A model generated the notes under the pieces. That model was not told the DNA's origin, searched no databases, and saw only the letters and a program-made list of their open reading frames with translations. A program made the translations under genes and the position numbers. Shown one piece after another: positions 1-16,729 of a stretch of DNA of 64,000 nucleotides. The DNA lies in the NCBI GenBank assembly GCA_039566865.1, contig CM076955.1, positions 312,501 to 376,500 of the forward strand, written 5' to 3'. The first letter of the stretch is position 1; every line of letters begins with the position of its first letter. This stretch comes from Aurelia coerulea (lineage: Eukaryota > Cnidaria > Scyphozoa > Semaeostomeae > Ulmaridae).

Positions 1-9
1 AATCCTTCT

Positions 10-220
10 TTGTTCAGTGCTCATGGACCCATAAAAGCTATTTATACCTACATTCGTTCTATTGCAACGTCAGAAAACTTCCAAATTTAGCCTACTGTGG
101 ACCCAGCCACTGCGACGGATTCCGCAGTGGCTGGGTCCAGTGCAGACTAAATTTAGCAATTTTCTGACGTTTCAATAGAGATGAGTGTAGCTATAAATAT
201 CTGTCTGGGTCCACTGAAAT
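10..220. mobile_element. Small fold-back (hairpin) element in RAC1 intron 1 or 5' flank
   Basis: The two halves are imperfect inverted copies around a centre near 110-122. The outer ends read as tggaccca and tgggtcca with a wider ttcagtg/cactgaa pair, and the inner arms share the cagccactgcg core. Its size and structure fit a MITE. I see no coding capacity and no clear target-site duplication. Confidence 0.7.
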
Positions 221-3845
<3,625 letters not shown>

Positions 3846-5800
3846 AGCGATTACAATGTTTGCATGATGGGTCTTGATGAGTGTACCCTCTGATAACATC
3901 AACATATGAATGTTGTTCAAAGAACTGGTCTTACATCGGACAAGTCTATATATTTGTATGATACTAAATTCGTATTCTATCTAATTATTTCTATTCTTAC
4001 CATAATCAATTATCTTTACAAGCATCAAATTTTCTTCAGTGAAGATCTTTATAATTTTGTCAGCATCAAGTTACGTTTTGCTAAGCTTCTGTTTTGTACC
4101 AAGTGCTAAGTCAATTAAATACCATAAAAAGGTCCCCTGGAAATCTTTCGTTTTTGCTTGCCAAGTTATGTAGAAAAGCAAGGCAGTCTGCCCGCTCCAG
4201 TGTATTCAAGAATTACTAGTGAATGGACAGCCCAAGCCCAAAATTTGAAACGAGCAGAACTTAATTGTTACACCCACATTTTCTTCTGTAGATATGGGAA
4301 TACCTGAACTTTAATACAGTACATTAGCATTATTAGGCAGCTAGTCTGTTAGTTGTTGTTGAGTTTTGTTTTCAAAGAATAGCGCGAATCAGTCACTTGT
4401 AGATTTAAAATTTGATAATTGAACTCTTTCCTTTTCCCTATTTCTCTTTTCTTCCCAAATAATGGTGTTTGTTTGTCACGCTCTAATCTGCCGTAGCCCC
4501 TGGCTGGGCTCTTAGACCTCGTTTACACTGTTCTTGCCGATCAATAACACATTTATTCCTACCATCTATATAAAAAATTCGTTCTGGAGCAGTGTTAACA
4601 GGCCTGAACATGAACAACTTTGCAACGGATCGAAACAATACTGTTACAGTGCAAACATTGTCTTATGCTCCACAGCTCCAAGTGCTCAAGACTCCTATAG
4701 GGTCAAGGCTCTTGAGCTCCTCCATTAGAACACTCGCAAATACACTCCAGGGGTTGTTGATCAGAAGATCTGATGACGATTTCAAATTTAGTTTGAAGTT
4801 TAAAAGAGAAAATAAAAATGAAAATTGAAAAGAACTAAAGACCAAACACTTAAGAATGTATGCGAACAATTTGTGCTAGGGGTGTTGATTTCTCTTCAAA
4901 CATGGCGTTCTTACGAAAGCTTCGTATCAGTTTTCAATTTTCATCGTGCCAGTCGAGGTGCCAGTAGCTATCCTCGTTGCTAGAAATATTTGATTGTCTT
5001 CGTAAATGAATAAGAAGAAACTTTCAGGACAATGGAAATTGACCAATCTTGGTGCTACCAAAATATCATTTGGGACATCGGTTAGTAACTCAAAATTCAT
5101 TTTATTGTATCAAAACTCTTCTCATTTGTGACAGGTCACTGGGACATGTGACAGGAAATTGTTCAAAAAAGAATGTGACAACGCACAGATTTCGAATCTG
5201 GCTTCTAGGAAGGAGAGGTCGTGAAGCAAACCAACAATTTCCGAAAATGATTAAGGCATGAAAGTTCCTGGTTTTAGAGGAATTAATCATCAAAAACGTC
5301 AGTACCTGACTTAGCTTTGTTCTTGTAAAGTCGAAATTCTTGCAAACAAACTCTATAGCAAAGACTAACGTTCGCATAGTAACTTTATTGTTGGTTGGTT
5401 TGGGGTATTTTAATGGGACTGCTCGTGCAACTGATTATAACTCATCTAATTATTGATTCGATTGCTTCTTCGAAACAAAATCAGAAATGCCAGAATTTAT
5501 CCGAAATATTTCAAGTTTGAAATGAAAGCGAAAAGAGCAGTTTCCCCATAGCTTAGTTTCCAAGGAGAGAAACGATAATGTGCTTTTGATCTTAGGTTTG
5601 CATGGTTTCTCAGGATAAACTTGAAATCTTAAAACTCCAAGCATTTTTCAAAGTCATTTAGGTAGATGATAGAAAGGAGTGGTCCCAAGCCCCAAGAGTG
5701 GTCTCCAGGTATACCTCTTCTCATGTTACCAATCGAGCCCCCGACTGTTCTCTATTAACTGAGCAGAATTGTTTTCTACTATTTGCGAAGGATTTGAGCC
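3846..5800. other. RAC1 3' flank and intergenic DNA
   Basis: The first few hundred bases are presumably RAC1 3'UTR. Short open frames around 4534-4870 and 5049-5640 show no recognisable protein and no convincing splice sites. I see nothing else here. Confidence 0.4.
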
Positions 5801-5839
5801 ATCCTCCTTAGATTTCCCCAAGGGCGGGCATGTCACACT

Positions 5840-6480
5840 GAGAACGATGGTCCTACCTTTGTCCGAAAACCGGTTGTTAACGAAAAAATTTTGCACAACC
5901 TTTGTCCCAAAAACTGGTAGTTTTTGATGGCAAATTTAGGCAGTTATTTTTTTCAATTTGGCGGACAATTTCAACATGATTTATCATTGACGATGTTTGT
6001 CCCAAAAAATGGTAGTTTCGACCAAATACTGTTTTTCGAAAGCAAGTGATAATCATAGATATGAAAGTAAAAGTGTCCCAAAACCGGTTGCCAGACAATG
6101 GTAGAGCCGCTTTGGTGAACATTTTGAAATTCTGGCCTCCTTTTCGGAAATTTGCCGAACAAATTGGTGAAAAATTGGAATTTCTGGTCTTTTTTCCGTA
6201 AATTTGGTGGACAAAGGTAGAACCGCTCACGTAAAAATTCGAAATACTGGTCTTTTCTGCTTAAATTTGGCGGACAAAGGGAGAACCAGCTTACAGGTAA
6301 ACTTCAGGGTTTTGATCAGACAGGAGGTTAGAAAACTTGCTATTTGTGACAAACGGATGGAATAGGAAGATTGATATTCAAATTTCACCTTTGTCCCAAA
6401 ACTGGTTGTTTTTGGGCAGGAAAGTCGTACTATGTGACAAAAGAACCTGTTATTTTTTCCAATTCCTCTGGACAAACATG
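5840..6480. repeat. Degenerate array of inverted and direct copies of an acaaaggtagaaccg / cctttgtcccaaaac motif
   Basis: The motif tttgtccnaaaancggt or its complement recurs near 5858, 5900, 5996, 6070, 6205, 6275 and 6388, separated by about 40-120 bp with partly similar spacers. A lone related copy (ccggacaaaggtaggac) is at 22746. This looks like the internal repeat of an old transposon, not a gene. Confidence 0.5.
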
Positions 6481-6518
6481 GGGTCAAACATTTTACAGTA
6501 CTTGCCCGCCCCTGAACT

Positions 6519-6608
6519 TCCCCTGATACCGAGTGCACCTAACTTTTTTATCAGTAATGTATGATTAATATCAAATGCCTTTTGCAACAAATCAAGAATT
6601 ATGGCCAA
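6519..6608 (-). mobile_element. Short LINE reverse-transcriptase fragment
   Basis: Read on the minus strand, the segment encodes ILDLLQKAFDINHTLLIKKL followed by GALGIRG. This matches the RT palm motif containing the first catalytic aspartate (the D-L-x-K-A-F-D-T-x-x-H pattern) of jockey/CR1-type LINEs. Flanking codons do not continue the domain, so this is a dead scrap. Confidence 0.65.
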
Positions 6609-6939
6609 GTTGACACTACACAAAGTAAACACTACACAACAGGAGAATTTTTCCCTCATTTGTTGTCTTTTTGGAATTCGTATCCATTATAGAGGAAGAT
6701 GCAAAACTTGTGACATTTCGAGTATTTAGGGTAGATTCGGTAACAAAGTAACATGGTGAATGATCCACAGGACATTAGTAATGTAATTTATCTTTTATGC
6801 CATATAAGAGCAACTCGTAAGGAAATTCTAATTAAAGACCGAAAGTTAGTTTCATGTTCGAAACGCTTGAAACTAAAAAATTAAGTTGGAAAGGAGGAGG
6901 CGCGATGAAAAAGGTGAGAAGATTGTGCATTGCTTCCAA

Positions 6940-6970
6940 CTTAGTATGACGTCATTTCCGGGTTTGCTCC
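6940..6970 (+). promoter_or_regulatory. Candidate CRLF3 promoter motifs (CRE plus ETS-like)
   Basis: A perfect TGACGTCA palindrome (6947-6954) is followed directly by TTTCCGGG (6955-6962), an ETS-type core. It lies about 1.1 kb upstream of the CRLF3 start codon, and the gene's first coding exon is preceded by a 3' splice site, so a 5'UTR exon must lie upstream. The pairing is typical of TATA-less housekeeping promoters. The functional assignment is inference. Confidence 0.4.
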
Positions 6971-8027
6971 ATTACGAGGTTGCAGATCCACCCAACAAGA
7001 GGCAGAGCACATATTGTTTTGAAAGATGGCTGACAAATGAAAATGCATTTCCGTTGAGAAACGAAGTAATCAAAGATCAAGATTATAAATGGTTAGTTCT
7101 TTATCTTTTAGTGATGTAATGTGATCATGTTAGTAAAAGAATGTAAAACTATGATTGCAATTTTGGGCGATTATTCATCAAGTCAAGAAAAAATAGATAG
7201 GTAGAGGCACGGAAGGAGCATCTCAGATAGATCACTACTCGTCTCTCCTCGATCAAGGAGGGCCTATTATCTTACTGAAATTTGAGAAGACTCTGAGTAT
7301 ATATATGTGGATGTAGGCTAGAAAAGCTGACAAGTCAGCCAAAATGACTTTGAATGCGTCTTCTGTCGCACCTTGATTAGCGATTGACAAAACGCACCTT
7401 GATTGATTGACGATTTATGACAAGTGTCAATGTGATGCAACTAAATTTGGGCACCGGAGGAGGAAGTCTTCTTTTATTTCCTAATAAATGGACTCACAAA
7501 CTCTCACAAAAATAGTGTCAGGAAAATAATACAGTATGAGATATTTGTAATGGGTGATTTTCCATTTGTTTATAGTACTGTGTGTGTTCCTTCTCACCCC
7601 CCCCCCTCTTTCTCTCAAAAATTGAAAAAATCATCTTTTTTAGGATATTTCTGGTTGAAGTTTTCTCAAAACTTCATGATAAATATCATTCACGCTTGGA
7701 TTATCTCTCAGTCCAAAATAAGATGCATGTACATACTGTAAACATTTTACACAAAGTTAAAGGATTTGTGCATGCATATTCAATTGTGCAAGGTAACTAA
7801 AATGCTTGCATTTGCAAGGAGCAAAACATTAATGGATGAATGTTACACACACACACCACTATGAACAATGGATAGACAAAGAAACAATCTGACTGCTTTC
7901 TTTGTTCCATTTATAGACAAACCTTTTTTACCTATTTTTACCTTCACACACTCCCTTTAACATTTGACAATAATCATTCATTTCATTGCAGATATCACTG
8001 AGATTAAATCTATTCAATAGATAAACA

Positions 8028-11000
8028 ATGGATGACCTAGCAAACGCTGTTGAGCGATGTGAAAATAGAGCTTCTTTCTTGGGGTAAGGTTGATCTTTTC
8101 ACAGCACTAGAGATATGAATATATACTGATATTATTTTAATCTTTCATCAGTTCAGTTCAGTTCAGTTTCTCATTTTAAAATTCCACTACATACAAACAA
8201 TTTCAACATAAATCAACTATAAGTGTAAAAAATATAAATGATAACAATAACAATGATGTAGAAAAAAAGAAAATAAATTTGTGTGCAGGGAATTTCTTAA
8301 GGAGGGGCCCTCTCAATAGATAAACTAATCGAGGAGAGAGCACCCCCTGTCTTAGAAAATATTCAAAATTTGTTTAAATATTTAAGGATTGATGATAAAC
8401 TTGCGAGGAATGAAGCCACTTCATATCAATGTGGGTTTAAAGTACTTCCATAGGGACTGGACAGACGGAAAAACGCCCATCCAGCCCCCATGAGCACTCT
8501 ACCATGATTAGTTTTAACCCATTTTAACCCAGGAGCACTCTACCATCTATTGGAGAGACTATATATAGTATGCATGCCTAGAAAAAGGATTGTGGGTCTT
8601 AAAAATATACCCAAATTAATACCAAATGGTCAAAGACTACCTGGTATTCTTGGAAATTATTTTATAATTCTTGAAAATCTAATAAATCTGATAAATGGTT
8701 CCTTTTAATCATATTCAGAATTAAGCATGCCCCAGCCCCCCAGCCCCCTGGAATCAAATAATATGTTTTATACGTCTTACAGTATTTGAAAGGTATGATT
8801 GAGTGTGTTGTTTGAGCTTATCACTGTTTACACAACATTCAACTTTGTCAGATTTCTGCAAAATGAAAGAAAATATTTTTTGATGCAGGTTCTTGGTAAG
8901 ATAACTAGGGTCTGCAGGGGTTATATGGGTAGGCTTTTGTAAAATGGGTTATGTTGATTGCTGACAAATGGTAGATCGTGGACTGTTCAATTAACATTCA
9001 CTACTTCAAGGAAGGTAGTTTTAACAGATGAAGTGAAAGGAAAGCAGTTGAAAGCATTGTAGAGCAGTGGTGTAAACTTCTACATTTGCAGCCAGAACAC
9101 TCAGGTGAACAGGGTTTGATTTCAGGTATTATCGCCCCACCATTTGAGCATCATGACAAGGGGCCATGGAATCAATCATGTCTTCTCTATTTCTGTGATC
9201 CCAGCACTTGTGCTAAAACTGCAACTTCACCTTCTTCACCTTCCTGAAGATTTTTTGTAAAATATATTTCCATCTTTGGCCTTACCAATTGTGCCCCAAA
9301 TTTAACTATAATAATTTTTCCTACTAATTTAATGATTAAGCCCTATCAGTAAAAGGTCTATTAATGGGAATTGATAGGTGTTATGAACAGTTATGGTTAT
9401 CATTTAATCATGTTGACATTATTTATATCATTGTAGGAACAAGTTGTCTGAAGTAAGCAAATCAGTGAAAGCAGTAAAAGATAATTGTTCAAGTGCAAGA
9501 CTTTCTCTTGATCTCCATTATGAAAAGATCAAAATGCAAATTATAAAATCTTTAGATGATCATTATCATGATTTGACGGAAATGATTGACAAAACTAAAA
9601 TAGATGACTTGGCATCACTAAACTCTTCGCAAGAACAACTGCAAAATGATTTGAACTATGTTCAAGAACTTATCAAGAAAGGTATGTAGAACTGACATTT
9701 TTTACATGGTAGTTTGCACAGGGTATGCCCATGTTGTTTGTTAAAATGCACAAACTCTTTATTTACCGATAAACGGAGGGGAGGTCCATGAGCGATAGGA
9801 CACCAAGAGTGTGTATGAAAGTTTTATCAGCAGTGAGCCACCTTAACCAATCGCTTCTTGTGTGTTTTTGATTAATTTTTACTTGGTAGTGAACCACCTT
9901 ATCGCTGTTTCATAATTTGAATTTTCAGGAGTGAGCCAAATGCTCAGTCTAACTAATTTATAAACTGGGGGTAACTTACATCTTGGGATGATGGGGACGT
10001 GCCACCCAACTTTTTGGGAAAGACCCACATGTCCTCAGGGATTTCAATGACTTCCACAGGGATGAGTATTTACTAATGAGTTGTTTTCCATTGGTGTATA
10101 CTTTAAGCACCAAAAATTGTGAACATTAATTTTCTCGTACCTTCCTTCCATCCAAAAATTTTATGTCCGACATCTTGTGTAGTCCGAAATATTTAGTGTC
10201 CAAAATTTTATTGCAGCGTAGAAAAATCATAACAAAACACTTCCATTGTTTGAAAATATAATGTTTTGCTCACGAAATGTTTTGCACTGGCAAGAATGTT
10301 AAAAGAAGAATATGTGCGTCATCCTATTCCATTTCGAAAACTTTTAATACAAATAGCTGCTAAATATGTGAAATAAGAGAAGCTAATCAATTTCGAAATC
10401 CAATATCCTCAACAGTTCTCATTTCTGACCAAGCACCCCTAAGCTGAAGCAAGATATGTAAACATATGACATTTTTAGCATGAAATAATGCAGAAATATT
10501 TACAGTTTATTTAGACCATGCTCCCTTCCAACCTCTGGTCCAGATCGTTTTCTAATCATCTGAAATTTTTGTAAAAACGCCCGAAATTCTGTGAAAAACA
10601 CTGGAAAATGTTTTGTCCCACATTTAGTCATCCATTCCTCTTGGCGTTTAATGTATCATAGTTTTTACACGATCTACACACCAGTTAAATCAATGAAGAT
10701 TGAAAATTTTTTGTTGAAGGGCAAGCTGGTCTTGCAATGGAAAATGATGTCTTTGAAAATGAAGGAAAGGCAAATGAAGACAAAAGTTTGAGTGACAGCA
10801 AAATTGATGAGAAATCTGAAAATGAAGATCCATCATCCTTATGCAAAGAAATACAACTTGGTTTGGATAAGCTGGTAAAAAGGTATTTGATGAGTTTAAA
10901 TTTAAATGCAATTAGCATTATGTTGTCTGCTAAGGTGGAAGATCTGATGATATTTGTACTCTAGGAGCTAGCTGAAAAATGATAATACAGTATCTTTGTA

Positions 11001-14000
11001 CATACGGTGTTCTCGTCAATATAACGCGTACATAAAGTGATTTTAATGTTGAAAGGAATGGACAGAGCTTAAAGAGGCTGAATATAGCTCTATCTTTGGG
11101 GATATTGTCACCCCGTAGCACGTCTGTGCATTACTTGGGAGGTTGTTCAGTAAAGTCGAGGTTGTTTAGTGCAATGGAGGGATCACACCGTGCTGTTGGA
11201 GAGATTACATGCAGTGAGTCGGAGGCTGTTTAATTATCGGAAGGGATGCATAACAAACAGTGTGACGGAGGGATGACCTCCAGACTACTGCACAGAAGTT
11301 CTGGAGAGTGAGTGTTCCCGAATTTATTTTTCGTCATTCAAACTTCACTTTGTCCATCTAAAGTCTGTTTCAGATTTTTAGAAATATAGACACTTTTCTT
11401 TAAAGTTTTGCTTTCGCTTTATAACCTTACCCTTACCATAATTAGGGGCCTACCCTAAAGTCTGCTTTGCTTATCTCTATCGAGTGCCTTCAAATGCTGT
11501 ATGTTTTTGTATTCTCTCATCCAAATTTCGTCATATCAATAACTATGCAAATACCGGGTGCGCCAAAATAAACTATGCACGTTTGGCAGGCCACAATCAA
11601 TCGTACACTGGACCGATTTTGAAGATTTATGACTTAATCTTTAGCAGAAAGCCTGAATTAGATACTGGGAATTTTGCAATTTTTTTCATTTTCAGTTTTT
11701 AGAGCTAGAAGCGAGTTTCTTAAAATTTTAGTTTTCGAAAACACTGAAAACGATAAAAAGACATCGATCAAGTTTTCTAAAGAATCGACATGAATGGACA
11801 AAGAGAGAACTTGTTCGTCGTGATTTGGGATTTAGAAATCGACTAATTGTAATCCGCTGTACGAGAGCTCGTACTAAACCCCCAAATCACCCTGAAAACG
11901 TTTTCTCTTTGTTTGTTCATGGTGTGTCTTTTGAAATTTGATCGAAGTTTTTTATCGTTTTCAGTGTTTTCGAAAACTAAAACCATAAGAAACTCGCTTC
12001 TAGCTCTAAAGGCTGAAAACAGAAAAATTTGCAAAAATTCCAAGTATCTAATTCAGGCTTTCTGCTAAAGATTAAGTCATAAATCTTCAAAATCGGTCCA
12101 GTGTATGATTTATTGTGGGCTAAACGTGCATAGTTTATTTTGGCGCACCCGGTCAGATATCAACGAGTAGCACTAAGGTTCATATCCACCCCCGCGGCCC
12201 TAAACATATACATACAAATGATAAGTTACAATCTATCAATTCATGACGATGTTCAAACAAACTGTTGCTAGACGAAGGTAGTGAAAAGGGAAGTGGGATG
12301 CTTTATTTTCGATCAAAACGTTCTTTCTTGAAAATATATACGTAGTCGTCAAAATTAGATTTAATCTGTTTTGTAAAACAGGCTCTCATCACCGTAAAAA
12401 AAAGTTGCAAAACGCTGTTATTCCAAATAAAATATCTTGCCTTTTGTTGGTATTCATTGCATAATACTCTTTTATTTTGCAGCAATTCAGAAATGCCTTG
12501 TGCTTCACTGAACATTATAGTGAAGTTAGATGATGCTAAACTTCCATCTGCAATCGAAGCTTTAAAGAATTGTCTTGATGTCAGTTGTTTTGGTGGATTA
12601 CAGATCACTGATTGTATAGAGATGCCTGGTAGCATTCTTGTCAGATGGGATGAGGTATTTTTATTATCCACTTTCTTTATTTCATTCATCAGTCTATACT
12701 TATTGCAAATGATTTTATGAAAGAGAAGCTAGCTTAGATAGGCAGGGATGGTCCAATTGTAGCACGCTTTACTACCTATCTGGGGATTGGTCCTTCAAGC
12801 TGCTGCGTAGCAAGTCCCCACCCTGTCGAGCCTGCTACGCAGAGGGAGGAGAGTCGCCAACTCTCTATAATTACAGGCCAAAGGGATCATGAGGTGTGGT
12901 CATATCGAGAGAAAGTACCAGGATGCTGCTTCGATAAGCTTAGCTTCTCAGTGTCCTAAAACTACCTTCGGATGCTAGGTAGAAATATACAAGGAGCTTT
13001 TTATTTTGTTAGAGTCATATTGCAACGGGAAATCCACGCTCGATTCTGGTCCATGATTTACTCACCATTGACATTTCAATTCTATTTCTTAAAAAGACAA
13101 TTGTATTTAATTTATATTGAACGGCAAGTAAATGATGGATCAGAATCGAACATGGATTTCTCGTTCCCATACTGTACGAACCCTTCATCAGCATTTCAAC
13201 TATTTTTGAGTCTTTTAAAAAACAGATTTTTTTACCAAACAAAATTTGCACATCTAAGCTAGCTTTTGACTGACAGATTAAGATTTTTAGTTTGAATATC
13301 AGCCATTTACGTTTTATTCGACAGCGCCAAACATTTATCCTTTTTCACTCACCGTATATATTATGTTGATAATCATTATGGTCTTGTCATGAGTGTATTT
13401 ATTCGTCAGCTTCAATTGTTCTGTTTCCTTTCAAGCCTTCACTCACCGTATGTATTATGTTGATTCATTTCATTTTCATTCATTTAATACATTTAAGGAG
13501 GGTTGCCCTTCAACAAGTTGATTTTCAATGGGCCCTCCGATAAAAACATTAAATTACAATTTAGAAAACAAAATAAAAAGCTATTAAATAAATTAAAGTA
13601 TAAAACCTTATTTTCAATGTTCAAAACCTATTTACAGTGAAGTTAAAAATTCAAACCTAAAATCAAAATGAAACAGTATGGTCTTGTCATGAGTGTATTT
13701 ATTCGTCAGCTTCAATCGTTTTGTTTCCTTTCAAGCCTACTGCCGAAACTGAATCCATAGAAACAGATAACAGCACAATAGCAGAGTACACCTTGCAATA
13801 TGCTTCATGTATGCCTTGCAAACCGCATGATGATGATGATGCAGCCCTTGTGTTCAACACTTTATACACAGGCGAAGAAATGCAGTATCTTATGACTGAC
13901 GTTGAGGTAAACCAAAGCTATCATTTCAGAGTGTGTAAAAGCCGGACTGCATTAGCACACAATGATGGGGATTTTGGACCTTGGAGTCTTCCGAAGAAAG

Positions 14001-15538
14001 GATGGACAACCCTTTCACCTCATGGTAGGTACTAGTAAAGTTTCCAAATGTTATAATAAACATCTATGGGAGTTAAACGGAGCTGCATAGGTTGAAGGCT
14101 AAAGGTTAGGTTTCCTGAGGCCCCAACTTAAGTGGGGGCCTGCAATTTAGTATGTGATTTCCGTTATAATTTGTTGAAATTGAGACACTTGGATAATAAT
14201 GAGAATATTCTTGCACGCCTAATTTTGCTGATTCGAAGGCCAATTTATCAATTCTTGTAATGAACTTTTCGGGTCACTATTTTAGAATGGAACAGCGAAG
14301 ATTGTGCGAATGAAGGAAGTTTGACAGTTTATGAGCTAGGAAACAAGAACAGAACAGCAACGAAAGTGTTCCCAGAGAGTTGTAAAATTTTAAGATCACA
14401 AAATTACAGCTGCAGACTAGGACATGTTATCAATTTCAAGGTTTGTGATTTTTATCATAATTATTATCATTGTGCCAGCTAACACAAGAAATATTACATT
14501 TTGTAAAATTATCAAACTTTCATTGTTTTACTCATCTTTAAGATTTCGTCGTACGTTTGCGTAAAGGGATAAATCTACCTTTTCAACTTTTCACTTTGGG
14601 ATTCCAGAATCTTGTTCTACGGATAGAATTTAGTATGGAAACAAATTTTCACTTTTCTAACACAATTCTTTGAAACGTTAAATTGAAATCATTGCGATAT
14701 TTGCCCAAGGTTTGATTGCTCTCATCAAAGCCCTTACGAACTCAGACTATTTATCAAGAATATTTAAAAGAGAAAAGTAGATAGGTAGCTAAGTAAAATG
14801 CCTTCTTGATGAAAGTTGTATGTAGAACAAACTTCTGGACTGAAAATGCAAAATCTCCTGCACATGCAAAATTGTGGTTTACTGCTCTTAATGATTATTC
14901 TAAATATGGTATTATCTTTTCTAAATATGGTATTATCTTTTCTAAATATGGTATTATCTTTTCTAAATATGGTATTATCTTTATGACTTTCAAGGCATGA
15001 GTTCTTTATCAAGTATTTTTGGAAACAGATAACCAAAATCACTATTTGATGAAAGTTTCGTGATGTTTCAACTCACGAAAACATACAATATTCGAATAAA
15101 AATCGTTCATTGAAAGACTTCATATAATAAACAATTATAGTGAGAGATCTATGTTGAGGAAAATTGAATGAAAATGATTTGATTTCATAGATTGTGGAAG
15201 CAGGAGAGAGAAGCAGTAAAGATGGGCTTGGCCTTGTCACAAAAAGATTTGATAAAACCGCTGTTGAACTTTTGATTGGCTCTCCAGAATCAATTATTGT
15301 CAACACGAAAGGAGCCATTTATGTTAATGGCACGGTCATGGTTATGAGGCTACCAGTTTTAAAACGAGGTTCTGTTCTGTCTTTCCAAACAAGCAAAATA
15401 ACAGAAGAAAAGCTGAGAGTGACGATTTCGAATGAAGACAAAGAAGTGACATTTGATTGGTTAACTGGCGGAGATGACAATGAATTCTCATTTGCTGCAA
15501 GTTTCGAACACACTGGCTGGCAATTGACTGTCTATTAA
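8028..15538 (+). CDS. CRLF3: Cytokine receptor-like factor 3
   Basis: Seven exons (8028-8083, 9437-9681, 10720-10882, 12483-12654, 13736-14024, 14286-14440, 15191-15538) join in phase to a 475-residue protein, close to the roughly 440 residues of vertebrate CRLF3. Residues about 1-155 are coiled-coil-like. Residues about 180-310 form a fibronectin type III domain ending in FGPWSLP, the degenerate WSxWS motif of this family. The remainder is a SPRY-like domain ending in a DWLTGG...GWQLTVY segment. CRLF3 is a cytosolic orphan cytokine-receptor-like protein; insect orthologues are proposed to mediate protective erythropoietin-like signalling. The start is supported by the preceding in-frame stop tag (8018-8020) and by the acceptor at 7990-7991. 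Exon 3 is acidic and poorly conserved. Several introns carry repeats. Confidence 0.93.
8150..8345. repeat. Dispersed SINE/LINE 3'-end-like repeat in CRLF3 intron 1
   Basis: A tract ending in ggaggggccctctcaatag with an A-rich body resembles the insertion at 13466-13672 and, inverted, the sequence at 31205-31330. The three copies share a gggcccty core followed by an A-rich tail, suggesting one retroposon family. Confidence 0.45.
11554..12152. mobile_element. 599-bp fold-back element of the CCGGGTG family in CRLF3 intron 3
   Basis: The left end ccgggtgcgccaaaataaac is matched by an inverted copy at the right end, and the arms pair for about 280 bp each around a centre near 11830. The left flank is TA; the right flank is mutated to TC. 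Termini resemble the elements at 17414 and 51122, but the interior is different. No protein is encoded. Confidence 0.75.
12735..12970. repeat. Dispersed repeat in CRLF3 intron 4
   Basis: The block gagagtcgccaactctctat followed by an ATCATGA-containing stretch recurs at 36495-36560 with similar spacing, so both are copies of a dispersed repeat of unknown class. A small internal inverted pair (gctgcgtagc and gctacgcag) is visible. Confidence 0.4.
13347..13738 (+). repeat. Tandemly duplicated splice-acceptor region split by a retroposon
   Basis: A unit made of X (tcactcaccgta...gttgat) plus Y (tatggtcttgtc...tttcaagcct) occurs at 13347-13438 and again as X at 13440-13465 and Y at 13677-13738, the second copy being split by about 210 bp of A-rich retroposon-like sequence. 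Y contains the genuine 3' splice site of CRLF3 exon 5 (cut at 13735/13736), so an almost identical acceptor exists exactly 300 bp upstream. Confidence 0.8.
14896..14980. repeat. Four-copy 21-bp tandem repeat in CRLF3 intron 6
   Basis: The unit tctaaatatggtattatctt is repeated four times with a 21-bp period just upstream of CRLF3 exon 7. It is simple tandem duplication with no sign of coding function. Confidence 0.9.
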
Positions 15539-16304
15539 GAATGTCATCATGCGTGTCGGTGCATAGGCGTCCAATCCTTGCGATACTTTAAACTAAATGT
15601 GTGAAGGTTATTGCCTCATTCTTTCAACTGAAGTGATCGAAGTGAGCTTCATGTAATTTGACATCATTCCAGAAAGAGCATTTTGATATCATCATTGTTT
15701 TTGGAAGCACACTGTTTTTATGTTTTATGAAAGGGTGGACGAGATGTGTGAAGCTTTGACTTTGACAGACATTGAAAGCACCGTAAATTCTAAACTGGTT
15801 GAGCAAAATCAACATGACCAATACAAGAAATACTCAGTTTTTGAAGGCATACAACTACAAGACGGCAGCAAACAGATGTCTGTGGCTTTTATGGTTTACG
15901 CGTTTTGGCAATTTGATGACATCACAACTTCAAAACTAGCAGAGCAGAAATTTTAAAGATGCTGTAATTCTAAAAATAATGATATTATCAAAAATGCTCC
16001 CTGTGGGATTACAGAAAGTCAATGGAAGTTTCCATTGAGCAATTCATATGAAAGAATAGGGAAATAAAGTTTCAAACGTTTGATTTTAAAGTTTTGCAGA
16101 GATTTGATCCCTATGTTGCGCGTTATCGAAACTGCATTGGCCATTTTGAGATGGAAATTTTGGGATGACAAATGCAACAACAGAGAGATCGTATTGATGC
16201 CCAGATCACACCAAATTACGCTTTCGATTAAAGAATTGGAAACTGTCAAATTATGATGGAGAAATTCTCTACGTGATTGAAAACTGTTTGGAAATTTAGG
16301 GATA
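15539..16304. other. CRLF3 3' flank
   Basis: Likely CRLF3 3'UTR followed by intergenic sequence. The open frame at 15720-15956 carries no recognised domain. I see no clean polyadenylation signal that fixes the transcript end. Confidence 0.4.
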
Positions 16305-16729
16305 CAGTAGTGTCCCGCATATAAGAAACACAAATTTAAGAAACACAGACCCTGATTTTCAAAATAATACCCCATTTTATAAGAAACTTGTTCAGGTCTG
16401 AAAGAAAGCTTGTTTCTTATTTTAAAACTATGCATTGAAACCTTGAATTTTTCAGCTTTCCAGTTGTATTGAACTGTACCTATTCAAATGAAAAAAAGAA
16501 TTTTGTTTGCAAAAAGCACCTTCCTGAAATAACTGTAGCATTTTCTGGAAGTGAAAATTTACAAATACCTTTCAAAATAATAATTATCAATAGAGATCAT
16601 GTCTGCTTCAACAGTATATCATTTTTGTAATAAGAAACTTTACCGTGATTTGCAAATTTATCTCATTTTATAAGAAACGCATAAGACTTGAAATTGAAAA
16701 AGGTGTTCCTTATATGCGGGACACTACTG
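16305..16729. mobile_element. pogo/Tigger-like MITE, 425 bp
   Basis: Termini are CAGTAGTGTCCCGCATATAA and its inverted copy, flanked on both sides by TA (16303-16304, 16730-16731). A TA target duplication, a CAGT start and a CCCGC.TATAAG motif fit Tc1/mariner-group pogo/Tigger elements. It is non-autonomous. A relative lies at 52949-53377. Confidence 0.75.
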
